From positions 62,001 through 126,000 of the forward strand of contig OAPG01000016.1 of assembly GCA_900208305.1 (NCBI GenBank): a stretch of 64,000 nt of DNA, read 5' to 3'. The position numbers were made by a program, and so were the translations under genes. The DNA is from Melanopsichium pennsylvanicum (taxonomy: Eukaryota > Basidiomycota > Ustilaginomycetes > Ustilaginales). How positions within the stretch are numbered: position 1 is the first letter of the stretch; each line of letters opens with the position of its first letter. Below the pieces are notes generated by a model. That model was given only the letters and a program-made list of their open reading frames with translations. It did not search any database and was not told the DNA's origin. This document shows positions 1 through 9,473 of the stretch, one piece after another.

Positions 1-294
1 ATCAGGACGCAAGGAGTGTCACTGAGTTTGGGCAACGAGTTTGCGCCCAAGGTATTGAGTGCCACGCTTGACTCTGAGACAAAAAGCTCTGGTGGTGGTC
101 TGCCGAGTTTGGGCGAGGCGGATGGGTCGACATCAGCGTCAAATGTTGGTGCAACCGCACCAAAGACGGAGACGACTTCGCAAGCTCAGCAGCCGATTCA
201 GCACGGTACTGGAATTGGTGGAGGAGGCAGTAGGATCACAGCCAGTTTCCACAAGCCAACACAGATTATTGAAGAAGAGGAGGAAGACGAGTGA
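1..294 (+). CDS. 3' end of an unidentified protein gene (5' truncated by window edge)
   Basis: An open frame enters from the left edge and ends at a TGA at 292-294. The visible 97 codons are rich in Ser, Thr, Gly and Gln and finish with an acidic tail (five Glu, Asp, Glu). No ATG occurs in frame, so this is the C-terminal part of a longer gene or its last exon. No domain is recognisable. The low-complexity, acidic-tailed composition is common in fungal nuclear and regulatory proteins, but no function can be assigned. Confidence 0.55.
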   Translation: MRTQGVSLSLGNEFAPKVLSATLDSETKSSGGGLPSLGEADGSTSASNVGATAPKTETTSQAQQPIQHGTGIGGGGSRITASFHKPTQIIEEEEEDE

Positions 295-1001
295 TAACTT
301 TGCTCATGAATGCTTTATGATTTTATGCTTTATGGTTTTAAAACAGTAAGTTTGGCAATATACCCTTTGTAGCCTTGTTCACGTGTCCCATGCTCAAGTG
401 TGAGCACGAGTGTGATAGCGGAGAGCGAGGAAGATGAAAAAAAAAAAGGGTCAGCCTGAGCGAATCGGGGCAAGACCCTGAAATGGCGCAAAACTGCACT
501 CTGAGCACGTCAAACAAAGCCAGAAGACTGAATTCGGAATGCGGGATCTACTGCAGAGTTTGGCATGTGACCCTTGGATGCTAGATTGGCACGGCACAAT
601 CTTGCATCGAGGTTCTCAAGCCCGAAGTTGGTGCACGTACCCTGCGACTGAGACGCTGTGCTTTTAGTGTTTTGGCTTCCTGCATCCATCACTGTAAAAG
701 ACTTTTACTACTCAATCAGCGTATTTTGCTCAGGACGACAATAGTGTACTCATCCAACGAAGACGTATCCGAGTCTTGCTGGGAAAGGGCAAGCTAGACG
801 AGCGACCATCATCAACGTATCTGCACAAATACTGTGGGCCGTTGGGCGCGCCACTCGCCAAATACTCAGCACTGCCTATATAATCCGGCTGTTATGGGGA
901 CAGACTAGAGGTTTTGCATCGCTCTAGCACACTCGGTATCGGATCATTTCGTTGCGCTTCGCTTCAACACCAACATTTAAGTGGGAGAAACTTTGTAAAA
1001 G
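295..1001. other. intergenic region
   Basis: This is the gap between the truncated upstream gene and the aldo/keto reductase. It holds a short A-run near 437-447 and a TATA-like element at 877-883. No coding frame with an ATG and plausible composition is seen. Confidence 0.6.
877..883 (+). promoter_or_regulatory. TATA-like element upstream of the aldo/keto reductase
   Basis: TATATAA lies about 120 bases before the ATG at 1002, on the coding strand. The spacing suits a fungal core promoter with an 80-100 base 5' UTR. Functional use is inferred. Confidence 0.4.
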
Positions 1002-2123
1002 ATGGTATCATCTCAAGCATCTACTTCGGCTTCTGCAGCGGCATCAAACGCTTCGGCTTTGAATACCACAATACCTTCTTCCCCGGTCGCACGCTCTCGC
1101 CTTGAGTGCATGCCGAAATTGCTCTACGGCACAGCGTGGAAGACGGACTATACCAGCGATCTGGTGATTCTTGCTCTGACTCACGGATTTCGCGGCATTG
1201 ACACCGCCGGCCAACGAAAGCACTATCGAGAGGACCATGTAGGTCAGGCGCTACACGCTGCACAAACTGAGATGAATCTCGATCGACGAGACATATGGTT
1301 GCAAACCAAATTCACTCCTCGTTCAGGTCAAGACTGGACGCATCCCGAACTGATTCCATTTTCATATGATGATGCGGTGGAAGTTCAAGTTCGTAAAAGT
1401 GTTGCTGCCAGTTTAAGAAACCTTCACCCTTGGCTCACATTCGAGCCTTTTGACAAAGTGGCTCAGAAGATCGAACAAAATTTTAAAAATTGCAAAAATG
1501 AGGAATTCGATGCTGGAGTCGAGTATGGTGATAAGGTAGGTGAAGCATATATTGATTCTTACGTACTTCATTCTCCTTTGACTACGCTTGAACGTACTTT
1601 AAAAGTTTGGAAGACGATGGAAACATTTGTTCATCTTGGATTGGTTCGTCAAATTGGGATTTCGAATGTGTACGATCCGAACATTTTTCAAGCCATTTCT
1701 CGTACTACTACGATTACACCTTCAATAGTTCAGAATCGATGGCACTATACAACAGGACATGATGTGGCATTACTTTCTCTTCTCAGTCCTATTCTTTCAC
1801 CCAATGATTATGGAGAGAAAGTGGATTCTCGGCAAGGTGTGGTTTATCAGCCTTTTTGGAGTTTGACTGGCAATCCAAATTTGTTAAGTAGTGTCGAAGT
1901 GCAGGATATATCTATTCAAAAATGTTGGACACCACAGCAGACTGTGTACGCTTTTTTAGCAGCAGGTATGGGCCTTCCCGGTCTCAAAGTCACTGTACTT
2001 AGTGGAACAAACGACGAAAGACATATGGTTGAAGCTGTAACAGCTGTCGAGGAAGCGTGTAAGGAGGGTACTTGGAAGAAAGGAGAATTGGATAGGATTC
2101 GTCGAATCGTTTATGGTGAATAA
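1002..2123 (+). CDS. Aldo/keto reductase family protein
   Basis: A 373-residue single-exon protein; the start is the first ATG of the frame. It should reduce a carbonyl substrate with NAD(P)H in the cytosol; the substrate cannot be told. The catalytic tetrad of the family is visible: Asp67 in a GIDTA motif, Tyr75, Lys103 (LQTKF) and His190 (YVLHSP), followed by a GISN strand near residue 220. The spacing between the DTA motif and the Tyr is two residues longer than the usual DTAxxY pattern, which marks a divergent subgroup. The first 33 residues are Ser/Ala rich, have no strong hydrophobic core and probably form a disordered tail. It is convergent with the chitin synthase gene, with 223 bases between stops. 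Confidence 0.85.
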   Translation: MVSSQASTSASAAASNASALNTTIPSSPVARSRLECMPKLLYGTAWKTDYTSDLVILALTHGFRGIDTAGQRKHYREDHVGQALHAAQTEMNLDRRDIWLQTKFTPRSGQDWTHPELIPFSYDDAVEVQVRKSVAASLRNLHPWLTFEPFDKVAQKIEQNFKNCKNEEFDAGVEYGDKVGEAYIDSYVLHSPLTTLERTLKVWKTMETFVHLGLVRQIGISNVYDPNIFQAISRTTTITPSIVQNRWHYTTGHDVALLSLLSPILSPNDYGEKVDSRQGVVYQPFWSLTGNPNLLSSVEVQDISIQKCWTPQQTVYAFLAAGMGLPGLKVTVLSGTNDERHMVEAVTAVEEACKEGTWKKGELDRIRRIVYGE

Positions 2124-2346
2124 CAACTTTCTCATCGATAGCTTTCTGTAATTGTTTCATTCTAATTTTAAAAAAAAACAAAAAAAAATTATTATTAAAA
2201 CTTCAACATAAAACACAACTAAATACATACAAATGCGAAAAGACAAAGGTCCGACCGAGTAAAGAATGTACACAACAAGATAAATTTTGTCCATTTGCTT
2301 CTAAACGATGGCGATATTACAACAGCACACACATTTACAGTACAAC

Positions 2347-5070
2347 TCAGGTCTTTCGGAAGCACCTAGTAGTGTTTCTCTTGATCCAATAGATCAAACA
2401 ACCTACAAACCTGAAAGCACTTAAACCAAACGTCGCCCAAAGGATGATCCTAAAGTAAGTACTCTGCTTACTACTCTGCTCTTTCTCCACTTGATTACTC
2501 GTCAAACCCGTGTTCAAACCATTTACATTTTCAATAGCCACTGTCAAGGCTCCGTTTGTCAACAACCAAAACGCCACAAGTCTGGTTCGGAACGTCTTGT
2601 TGCTGTCGTCCATCGTAGGTTTCTCTACATTCTCTTCAGGTTTGAAAGGTGCCACTGCACGAGAGACGACAGATTTGAAAGTCTCATCAATATCATCCTG
2701 ATGACGTTCAATCTCCTCGACGGTACCTGGCTCGGTAGACTTGTCCTTCTTGGTGTCGACCGTGGGGAGAGCGTCAGCTTTATCAGATCCTTTCGTACCC
2801 CATGATACGTCGTGCAGGTTGCAAAAAGCATAAACGTTGAGGATATTGATAAAAGAAGGCGCGATCAACATGTACTGCGGGAATGATGTGACCATATGCC
2901 AAGGATCGGCGTATAGAATCGAAGCGATGAGGTAGATTCCAAACGTAGCTGCCAAGGCTGCGATCAGCACCCCGGTAGTCTGGTTAAAGAGAGTGTGCCA
3001 AATATCTCCAGTCGCATTGGTATCGACGAGAGCCTTGAGCGTCAACCAGAGCGATGTTATGATGAGATAGAGTCCCAAGATGCCGAAAACGACAAACGAA
3101 ATAATGTACGTAGTCTTTTCTCCTTTGGGTCTATTGCCAAGAGCGAGGACGAATTGAAGACCGAGGAAGAATACATAAATCCATTTTGCCGCTTGGTTGA
3201 TCCAGTGGAAAACGACAAGCACAGAGTGAGAAGAATTCTTGAGCAGTTCGTCGGGGAGGAACTCGATGATGATCGAAAACGTCAACCAGAGGTTTGCCAA
3301 TGCGAACCAGGAAAAGATCAAGACGATTGCGTTGTACAATGCTTGAACGTGGAAGAAGAACAACCTGATGATGCCGTGGTTGCTCTTGTAGATGCGGAAA
3401 AAGTGCACCAGCGAGTAGACACTCGCTGCAAACGAACCATTCAACCACCTCCTCCTTTGCGAGATGAGCTCAGCTGCACCTTCTGGTACATCCGTCTCAC
3501 CTTTACTCGGTTTGACATACGTCAACGTCCACTTGTCCCCTGCCTTTGCCACCAATTCAAAGCACAAGATCCTATCCTCGGCCAAGAACATGTTTTTGGT
3601 GAAGATGTCCATTCCGTGTAAACCCTTCTTGCCCAATCTATCGGCCAAAGTATGGTCACCGTGAAAGTACTGCTGCAAAGGTCGGCCTTGGATCGCCCTG
3701 AGCCGATACGCGCTGAAAGCACCAGGTAGAACACTGACATATCCAAATGTCGACTCCAAGGGTTTGTCGAGGATGTTACTCATCTTGTACTCAAAGTTCT
3801 GAGCAGCCACCAGAGGATTGACAAGCTTGCGACCGTTCTTGATCATGGCATGGATCTCTCCACATGCACCACCTAAGTTGGCGTTGTTGTAAAACGCCTC
3901 CCAAAGATAGTAGAGCGATTTGTGACCTGGCTTGGTTCCCGCGTCGATGAGCACGCAGATTTCGGGTTGAAGATGACGGCCGAGAGCGTTGAAGAGCCAA
4001 CGGTGTGAGTTGATCTTCTTGCTGTTCTTCTGCTTGAGACAAAAGATCATTTGGACGGGGACCAAGTTGGAAGCGTCATCTCCGTGAGGTTGGATGAGAG
4101 AAGGGGTGGGGTCGACCGAGAGTTGGGTGGTGTATTCAAACAGATGCGCTACAGTGTCCTTTCCATCCACTTTACGCTTCATGACACCATCCTGATAGAC
4201 ACCTACGGTAGCGAGAAGGTCTAGCACCTCCTTGTCGCATGGATCGATACCATCAAAGATGAGCGAAACAACGATTCGTTGCCAACCAGGACGACCTTCC
4301 TCGGCGGAACGACGCCAGAATTTGGATGTCTTGGATTTGCAAATGTCGCGGATGTTGAGCATGACACCATGCAACGTCCTGGCAAGCAAAATTCGATCCT
4401 CATTGTAATACGTAATGGCGATCAAGAGCTCAGTGTCCCTTCCGTAATGTTGCGTTGTACGAAGACTCCATCCATTTTCCAAGGTGAATTCGTCCGGATC
4501 GCAAGTGGCAGCAGTATATCGCATGTGGGTGAATTCGTTGGTTCCATGACCTTGAGCCCATTTGGGTTCGACCGAGTTCTTGACGGCAGTGGGAACGGGG
4601 TGGTCTACGATCCAGTGGCCACGGGTGAGTTTGACCTTTTTGGTCAAACCTCGTTTGGGAGCCTGTTGACGTTTGGCCCAAGCGACTTGGCTGGCGCTAT
4701 CATCGGGGCCGAGGTCAGACGAGTAGCTTGAAGGACCACCATAGGGAGCAGGGGTGGGGAAGCCGGATGGGTTGGGCAGATTGTATTCCGAGTGACCTGC
4801 TTGGCTGAAGCCGTACTTTTCGTCACCAGACTCGGTGAGGGGGATCTTTGATTCCTCATCGTATCCGACGTAGGATCCATGGCCTTCAGAGGGACCTGCG
4901 GCGAGGGTTTGAAATGAAGGATTCTCGCCGGAATAAAAAGGGTTGTCGGGGTGCAAAGACGTGGAGCTGCCATAAGCAGCGGAAGGGCCGGAGTAGGGGA
5001 GATCGGGCTGACGCAGAGGATCGTCCTGAATGGGTTGGAAACCAGCCCACCATCGGCGGAGCGATGACAT
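2347..5070 (-). CDS. Chitin synthase, division 1 (class I/II-like)
   Basis: A 907-residue protein that polymerises UDP-GlcNAc into chitin at the plasma membrane. The open frame begins at a TTG at 5148; the first ATG, at 5070, gives an N-terminus of MSSLRRWW and is preferred. Order: a Pro/Ser/Tyr-rich cytosolic tail of about 150 residues, the conserved pre-catalytic block (DHPVPTAV), then the GT2 core with QNFEYK near 420, AEDRIL near 497 and the signature QRRRW near 538. Clustered membrane helices follow from about 575 to 730, with another pair close to the C-terminus. The block before the core and the absence of a myosin or cytochrome b5 domain place it in division 1, not classes IV to VII. 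The exact class needs a tree. No intron is needed. Confidence 0.95.
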   Translation of the reverse strand: MSSLRRWWAGFQPIQDDPLRQPDLPYSGPSAAYGSSTSLHPDNPFYSGENPSFQTLAAGPSEGHGSYVGYDEESKIPLTESGDEKYGFSQAGHSEYNLPNPSGFPTPAPYGGPSSYSSDLGPDDSASQVAWAKRQQAPKRGLTKKVKLTRGHWIVDHPVPTAVKNSVEPKWAQGHGTNEFTHMRYTAATCDPDEFTLENGWSLRTTQHYGRDTELLIAITYYNEDRILLARTLHGVMLNIRDICKSKTSKFWRRSAEEGRPGWQRIVVSLIFDGIDPCDKEVLDLLATVGVYQDGVMKRKVDGKDTVAHLFEYTTQLSVDPTPSLIQPHGDDASNLVPVQMIFCLKQKNSKKINSHRWLFNALGRHLQPEICVLIDAGTKPGHKSLYYLWEAFYNNANLGGACGEIHAMIKNGRKLVNPLVAAQNFEYKMSNILDKPLESTFGYVSVLPGAFSAYRLRAIQGRPLQQYFHGDHTLADRLGKKGLHGMDIFTKNMFLAEDRILCFELVAKAGDKWTLTYVKPSKGETDVPEGAAELISQRRRWLNGSFAASVYSLVHFFRIYKSNHGIIRLFFFHVQALYNAIVLIFSWFALANLWLTFSIIIEFLPDELLKNSSHSVLVVFHWINQAAKWIYVFFLGLQFVLALGNRPKGEKTTYIISFVVFGILGLYLIITSLWLTLKALVDTNATGDIWHTLFNQTTGVLIAALAATFGIYLIASILYADPWHMVTSFPQYMLIAPSFINILNVYAFCNLHDVSWGTKGSDKADALPTVDTKKDKSTEPGTVEEIERHQDDIDETFKSVVSRAVAPFKPEENVEKPTMDDSNKTFRTRLVAFWLLTNGALTVAIENVNGLNTGLTSNQVEKEQSSKQSTYFRIILWATFGLSAFRFVGCLIYWIKRNTTRCFRKT

Positions 5071-7066
5071 GGTGAGATGGTTGAGGGGAAATTTAGTCGA
5101 GCGTTGCGATGGTTCGTGATTGTGATTGGTAAAGGATATATTTGTCAAGAGTTGTCAGAGCGTCCAAAGGGTTGTGATGGGAGAGGAGGAGGGAAGAGAG
5201 TCAGCAAACTGCATCGAAATCAGGTATGATTGCTTTTTTCAACACCAAAGGTATACTGTATACTGCACAGCCAAGCGGGCGGTGTTGGTACTAAACGCCG
5301 TAACGAGGCCCAAAGCGTCGGTACGGATCTTCCGAGCACGGATCTGCCGAGCCAAGACATGAGCTGTAAGAAAAAAAAAACACTCACAGAAAGCTGGTAG
5401 GATCTCTGCTGATCCTGCTGCCGGACACCTTGGCCGGACCGCATAGGGTATGCTTCGTAGCTCATTGTCAGGCAGCACTTTTGGTGGGCGTAACTGTATA
5501 CGGACTTGGAATGCCGATGAGGCGGTGTTGCTATTGTTAAGAGTTGATGAAGGAAGTGAGAGTGATGATGAAAGTGGGCGTGACCAAGTGAAGCACGGTG
5601 ACTTTACTGACGAAGCTCGGATTCCTCTTTGCGACAACCAAAAGGGTTTAATTTCAAACAAAGGGGCGATCGAGCGCGATGTACAGTATATGAGTGACGA
5701 GGAGGGCGGTGTTAGTACGAAACGGGGAGGTAGTGGCGTTGTAACAAGTTGATGGAATGGTGGTTATGACGAGAGATGATATGCTCAAGCTGTGTGATTA
5801 TTGTAGATCAACTAACTGTGTAGCATAGAGTAGAGTTGGACTTGAACAAGGCGTTGTGTGACGCATTGGGGAAGATTAGCACAGAAAGACAGCCAGCAGC
5901 AAGGGATGCAGGGAGGTGGTGCAGCGCGGGGGGGGGTTTGTCGATCAAGCCAAGTCTGCAATACAATGCAGTAGATATTTCACTCTTTCTTTATTTTGAC
6001 GGCACAAGTGTCTGAATCGATTCAACCCATTTTTAATTTATGTTGTCTAATTGTTGTCCTTTGATGTTACATTCACACCGCCTCGATGCACACCACATGC
6101 TTCCAATACATTGTTCAACTGCTTCGGCTGGCTGAATTAAAAATTCAAAATTCGAAATTAAAACATTGAAAATACAAAGATTTTAGACCAACACACATGC
6201 ACATACACCAACACCATTCACAACATGCGGCTTTGTTCTTGACGCTATGTTCTTGACGCGCCAAATTGAAATGCGCGTTCCTCGGCACGTCGTTTGAGCT
6301 ATCTCACTTTTCCTTAACCAAAGCACCGCATATATACTGTACTTGGATTTAATTAATAATAGTTTGAGTGCACCTCATATGGTCATGTACCTTTTTGTGA
6401 CTTTTTTTTTTTTCTTTTTTCCTTTTTTTTTTCTTTCTCACCCCCTGTCTTAGATCTTGACGATTCCCGTTGGTCAATTTAAACAATTATTGTCTTTAAT
6501 CATCGGATTTGTACCGGATTGTCTCTTTTCCAGAACATGGTGATTACATCGATCTTGTTCAACAAATTCTCTTAACCTCACAATCGACAAATGTGTTTGT
6601 TTCCTCTGAGAGTTTGGCTGTGATGAAGCATTCAGAGGATGAAATTATTAATACAATCATGAGCTGGCAGTGAGGTGTGCAAGTTGTATGTACGTATATG
6701 CATGCATGCTCTACTAACAACACCACCAAACCAAGCAAGCCTGTGTTTGGCTTGCTCTCAGCCATGCTTAACACCATGCATGCTCTTGGCTGAATCACTG
6801 CCATCATGTCCAATATCTAAATTTACAAGCACACTGCCTACTACCATATCTGCATTTACCATCACAACGTTGAAGCATGGCTACACTTTTAGAACCCCGC
6901 ACAACGCATCTCCGCTCATCGTCATGCTGCCTTGTTTCGCAATCCATACCAACTCACAAAGCATCTCGTCAGCACACTCCCATTATCACACACCTTTGAT
7001 CGGGTTCACAGTCCAAATTCAACCCTGTCTTGCAACCTTAATCATTTGCTTGAGCAATTCCACTCA
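5071..7066. other. Long intergenic region between chitin synthase and TBC genes
   Basis: Two kilobases without a convincing gene. It must carry the chitin synthase promoter on its left. A polypyrimidine tract (mostly T) lies at about 6403-6440 and a short G-run near 5930. Small open frames are scattered, lack conserved features and overlap on both strands. Confidence 0.6.
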
Positions 7067-8842
7067 CTATACATCATCACCATCTTGACTCCTCTGATGA
7101 GACAACCTTATATTGATTGCCTCGTTGATGATCCGATCTACATCCAACGCTGGCAGACTGTCCAACATACTTCTCGTCTCGCTCCTATCCAATTCCTCCA
7201 GTGAATCCTTGCAATTCGTCAAAATCGCAATGCATACATACAAATGCAAATCCAAAAAGTCTGGTAATCCAAAATACCTATCCCACAAAAGCATCAGATC
7301 CTCTATCCTCAACTCTCCCGCTAACAAATGTTGCAACCAATTCGTTGCGAACCCAATAATATCCACTTCCTCCTCTTCAAAGTACGAATGAAGTTCCGGT
7401 AAACTGATTCGAAATAGAGTGAGAAACGTCGCAACTTGGCGCGCCAGAGGATTCCTAGCTCTATGCTGCGCCATGAGCGTCATGAGCTTTTCAAATGCAA
7501 AGTACATACCCGCCTCCACTCGAACGCATTGAACGAACGGTGCGCAAAGATACACCAGTGCTGGATGGAATTCAGCCGCTGTACCATTGCTCACACCCCC
7601 ACCACCACTACCACCGCTTCCAGTCGAGCTGTGCAAAATTTGAGGTGCCCATTCGTACTCCCGCGGCATTCGAGATCGCACACATTCTTCTAGCGTTATG
7701 TTTTGACGAGATGATACGCATGAAGTGTTAAAATGCGGCATGTTCTTGTTGCACATGTTACTCGGCGATCCTGCTCTTGAGAGCAAGCCTGAGCTTGTTC
7801 CGTTGTTCTTGTGGGATAAATTGTGTGCATGATGAGTCGATATAGTTCCACCCATGCCGTCGGTATCGTGAAAAACGTCATTCCCATTGCTCGCGTCACC
7901 CGACTTCGTCGAACGGAACGGGTCGTCCTCCCACTGCGCATCATCAGGGTCTCTTTGTTGGATCGCACCACCTCTCTTGCCCTCGTTTTGCCCAGAATCA
8001 CCGGCCTGTGTCGAACTAGATCCACTATAGGAAGCTTCCCCGCCACGTTGAGCCGCCGAGCCTGTTTGCGGAGCGAGCGATGCATCATTGGCAATCGCCT
8101 CCCCAGCGTGCCTTCTCGCCTCTTCCGCGGCAGTGCACCTGTTCATGAAAGCGCAAATGATGTTCTCTACACTTCTTCCAAACCGCTTCAGCTCTAATGC
8201 TGCCGCAGCATCCGGATCGTCTGCGTCCATGGCTGCACTCACCCCACTCTCGCCGATGATGCCTCCGAGCGCATGGATTCGGCCATCATTCACCCGATTC
8301 GGTCCCCGTTCAGCCCCATTCAGATTCGCGGTTGCTAGCGCTGTCGCATTTGACCCCATCGCTGAATGTGCACCATCGCCCAGTGAAGATCCCGATACAG
8401 ACAAACTCTGACTACTTTGCAAACCCTCGAGCGCGTAGTCCCTTCCCAAGGACGCTGCTTTCACACCATTCGTCCCGAGTCCGGCAGCGCTAAATCCACC
8501 CGGCCGCCTCGAAAGGACGCTCCTTGAGCTCCTCATGAGTGTCCTCCCCGGTGGTGGGCGTGTGCCTAACCGCTTTTGATAGTATCTCTGGCATTCGGAG
8601 CGGACACGTTTTTCAAGTGCAGGGTTGTGCTTATCTAACGCCTCGTATGCAAAGTGCTTGCTTCGAACCGATGTCATTTCTTGTCCTTTGTCATCGCTGA
8701 GGACGCCGAGCAGATAGAGCCAAACTTCGCCCCGGACCTGCGGTTGAACTCCGTGCCGCGCTAGGTCGCGAAGTTTCTGAAGATCAACATGCTGCTCAGC
8801 GTTGAGCAGCTCGACAAATTCTTCCACTGTTGCTGAGCTCAT
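7067..8842 (-). CDS. TBC (Rab-GAP) domain protein with divergent active-site motifs
   Basis: A 591-residue protein; the frame opens at a TTG, and the ATG at 8842 (MSSATVEEF) is the likely start. The N-terminus matches the TBC entry motif (HGVQPQVRGEVWLYLLG, about residues 30-46). A low-complexity Ser/Gly/Asn-rich insertion of about 300 residues follows, then the C-terminal half of a TBC fold with FAFEKLM, PELHSYFEEE, WLQHLL and LLWDRYFG. Rab-GAPs of this fold use an Arg finger (IxxDxxR) and a Gln finger (YxQ). The best Arg-finger candidate has SECQR in place of the Asp pattern. No YxQGxN motif is visible before the FAFEKLM segment. GAP activity is therefore uncertain. A role in membrane traffic is inferred from the fold. 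Confidence 0.8.
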   Translation of the reverse strand: MSSATVEEFVELLNAEQHVDLQKLRDLARHGVQPQVRGEVWLYLLGVLSDDKGQEMTSVRSKHFAYEALDKHNPALEKRVRSECQRYYQKRLGTRPPPGRTLMRSSRSVLSRRPGGFSAAGLGTNGVKAASLGRDYALEGLQSSQSLSVSGSSLGDGAHSAMGSNATALATANLNGAERGPNRVNDGRIHALGGIIGESGVSAAMDADDPDAAAALELKRFGRSVENIICAFMNRCTAAEEARRHAGEAIANDASLAPQTGSAAQRGGEASYSGSSSTQAGDSGQNEGKRGGAIQQRDPDDAQWEDDPFRSTKSGDASNGNDVFHDTDGMGGTISTHHAHNLSHKNNGTSSGLLSRAGSPSNMCNKNMPHFNTSCVSSRQNITLEECVRSRMPREYEWAPQILHSSTGSGGSGGGGVSNGTAAEFHPALVYLCAPFVQCVRVEAGMYFAFEKLMTLMAQHRARNPLARQVATFLTLFRISLPELHSYFEEEEVDIIGFATNWLQHLLAGELRIEDLMLLWDRYFGLPDFLDLHLYVCIAILTNCKDSLEELDRSETRSMLDSLPALDVDRIINEAINIRLSHQRSQDGDDV

Positions 8843-9473
8843 CGTGAGTGAAAAAATCCAGACACGATTGAGACCGAGTAACAAAAGTCGTCCAAGCAGA
8901 CTAAACAAGTTTGTCCGAAGTTTGCTTTGAGGTTATGCAAGAGACCGCGATGGCGTTGCGAGGGTGGTTATTGGACTACTGATGATAGGTTTGCGAGCTT
9001 AGCTGCTGTGAGCCGATATCCTTGAGACTACTTCAATGTCCTGCAAGACTCAACAGAGACGTGGCCGTGCCATTGCTGATGAGTGCCACTGGACGTCTAC
9101 TTGACAAGATGATGGGAAGGCGAATCGAACAAGCCCGTCTCCCTTCCTCGACTAGACCCTTAAATTCTTGTGTGTGGAGTTTTAGTCGAGGCGCTCCGCC
9201 GCGTTCAAAGCTCAAATTTCAACTCGCGAGATGCGCAGTTTTCTGCCTTGGCCTCACATATCATCACAAAAGACAATTGGTTGCAAAGATTGAAATTAGA
9301 AGTACATGTAAAGATACCAAAGCCTGGTATAAGCTATGCTAGCTGCTATCGATCCGAACGAAACGATGTATATGTATGTATATTCATGCATACAGGAAAG
9401 AAAATATAAGGCGAATCATGGGTTGCTAGACAAAGTTGTCCCCGTTACAAGCTAGAATGGTCGGTACAAATGC
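8843..9473. other. intergenic region
   Basis: Spacer between the start of the TBC gene and the stop of the next minus-strand gene. Open frames here start without ATG or lack recognisable composition. Nothing else is seen. Confidence 0.6.

Noticed and set aside
2995..3621. 208-codon frame antisense to the chitin synthase
   Set aside because: It lies over the membrane-helix and catalytic coding region of the synthase and has only charged low-complexity sequence.
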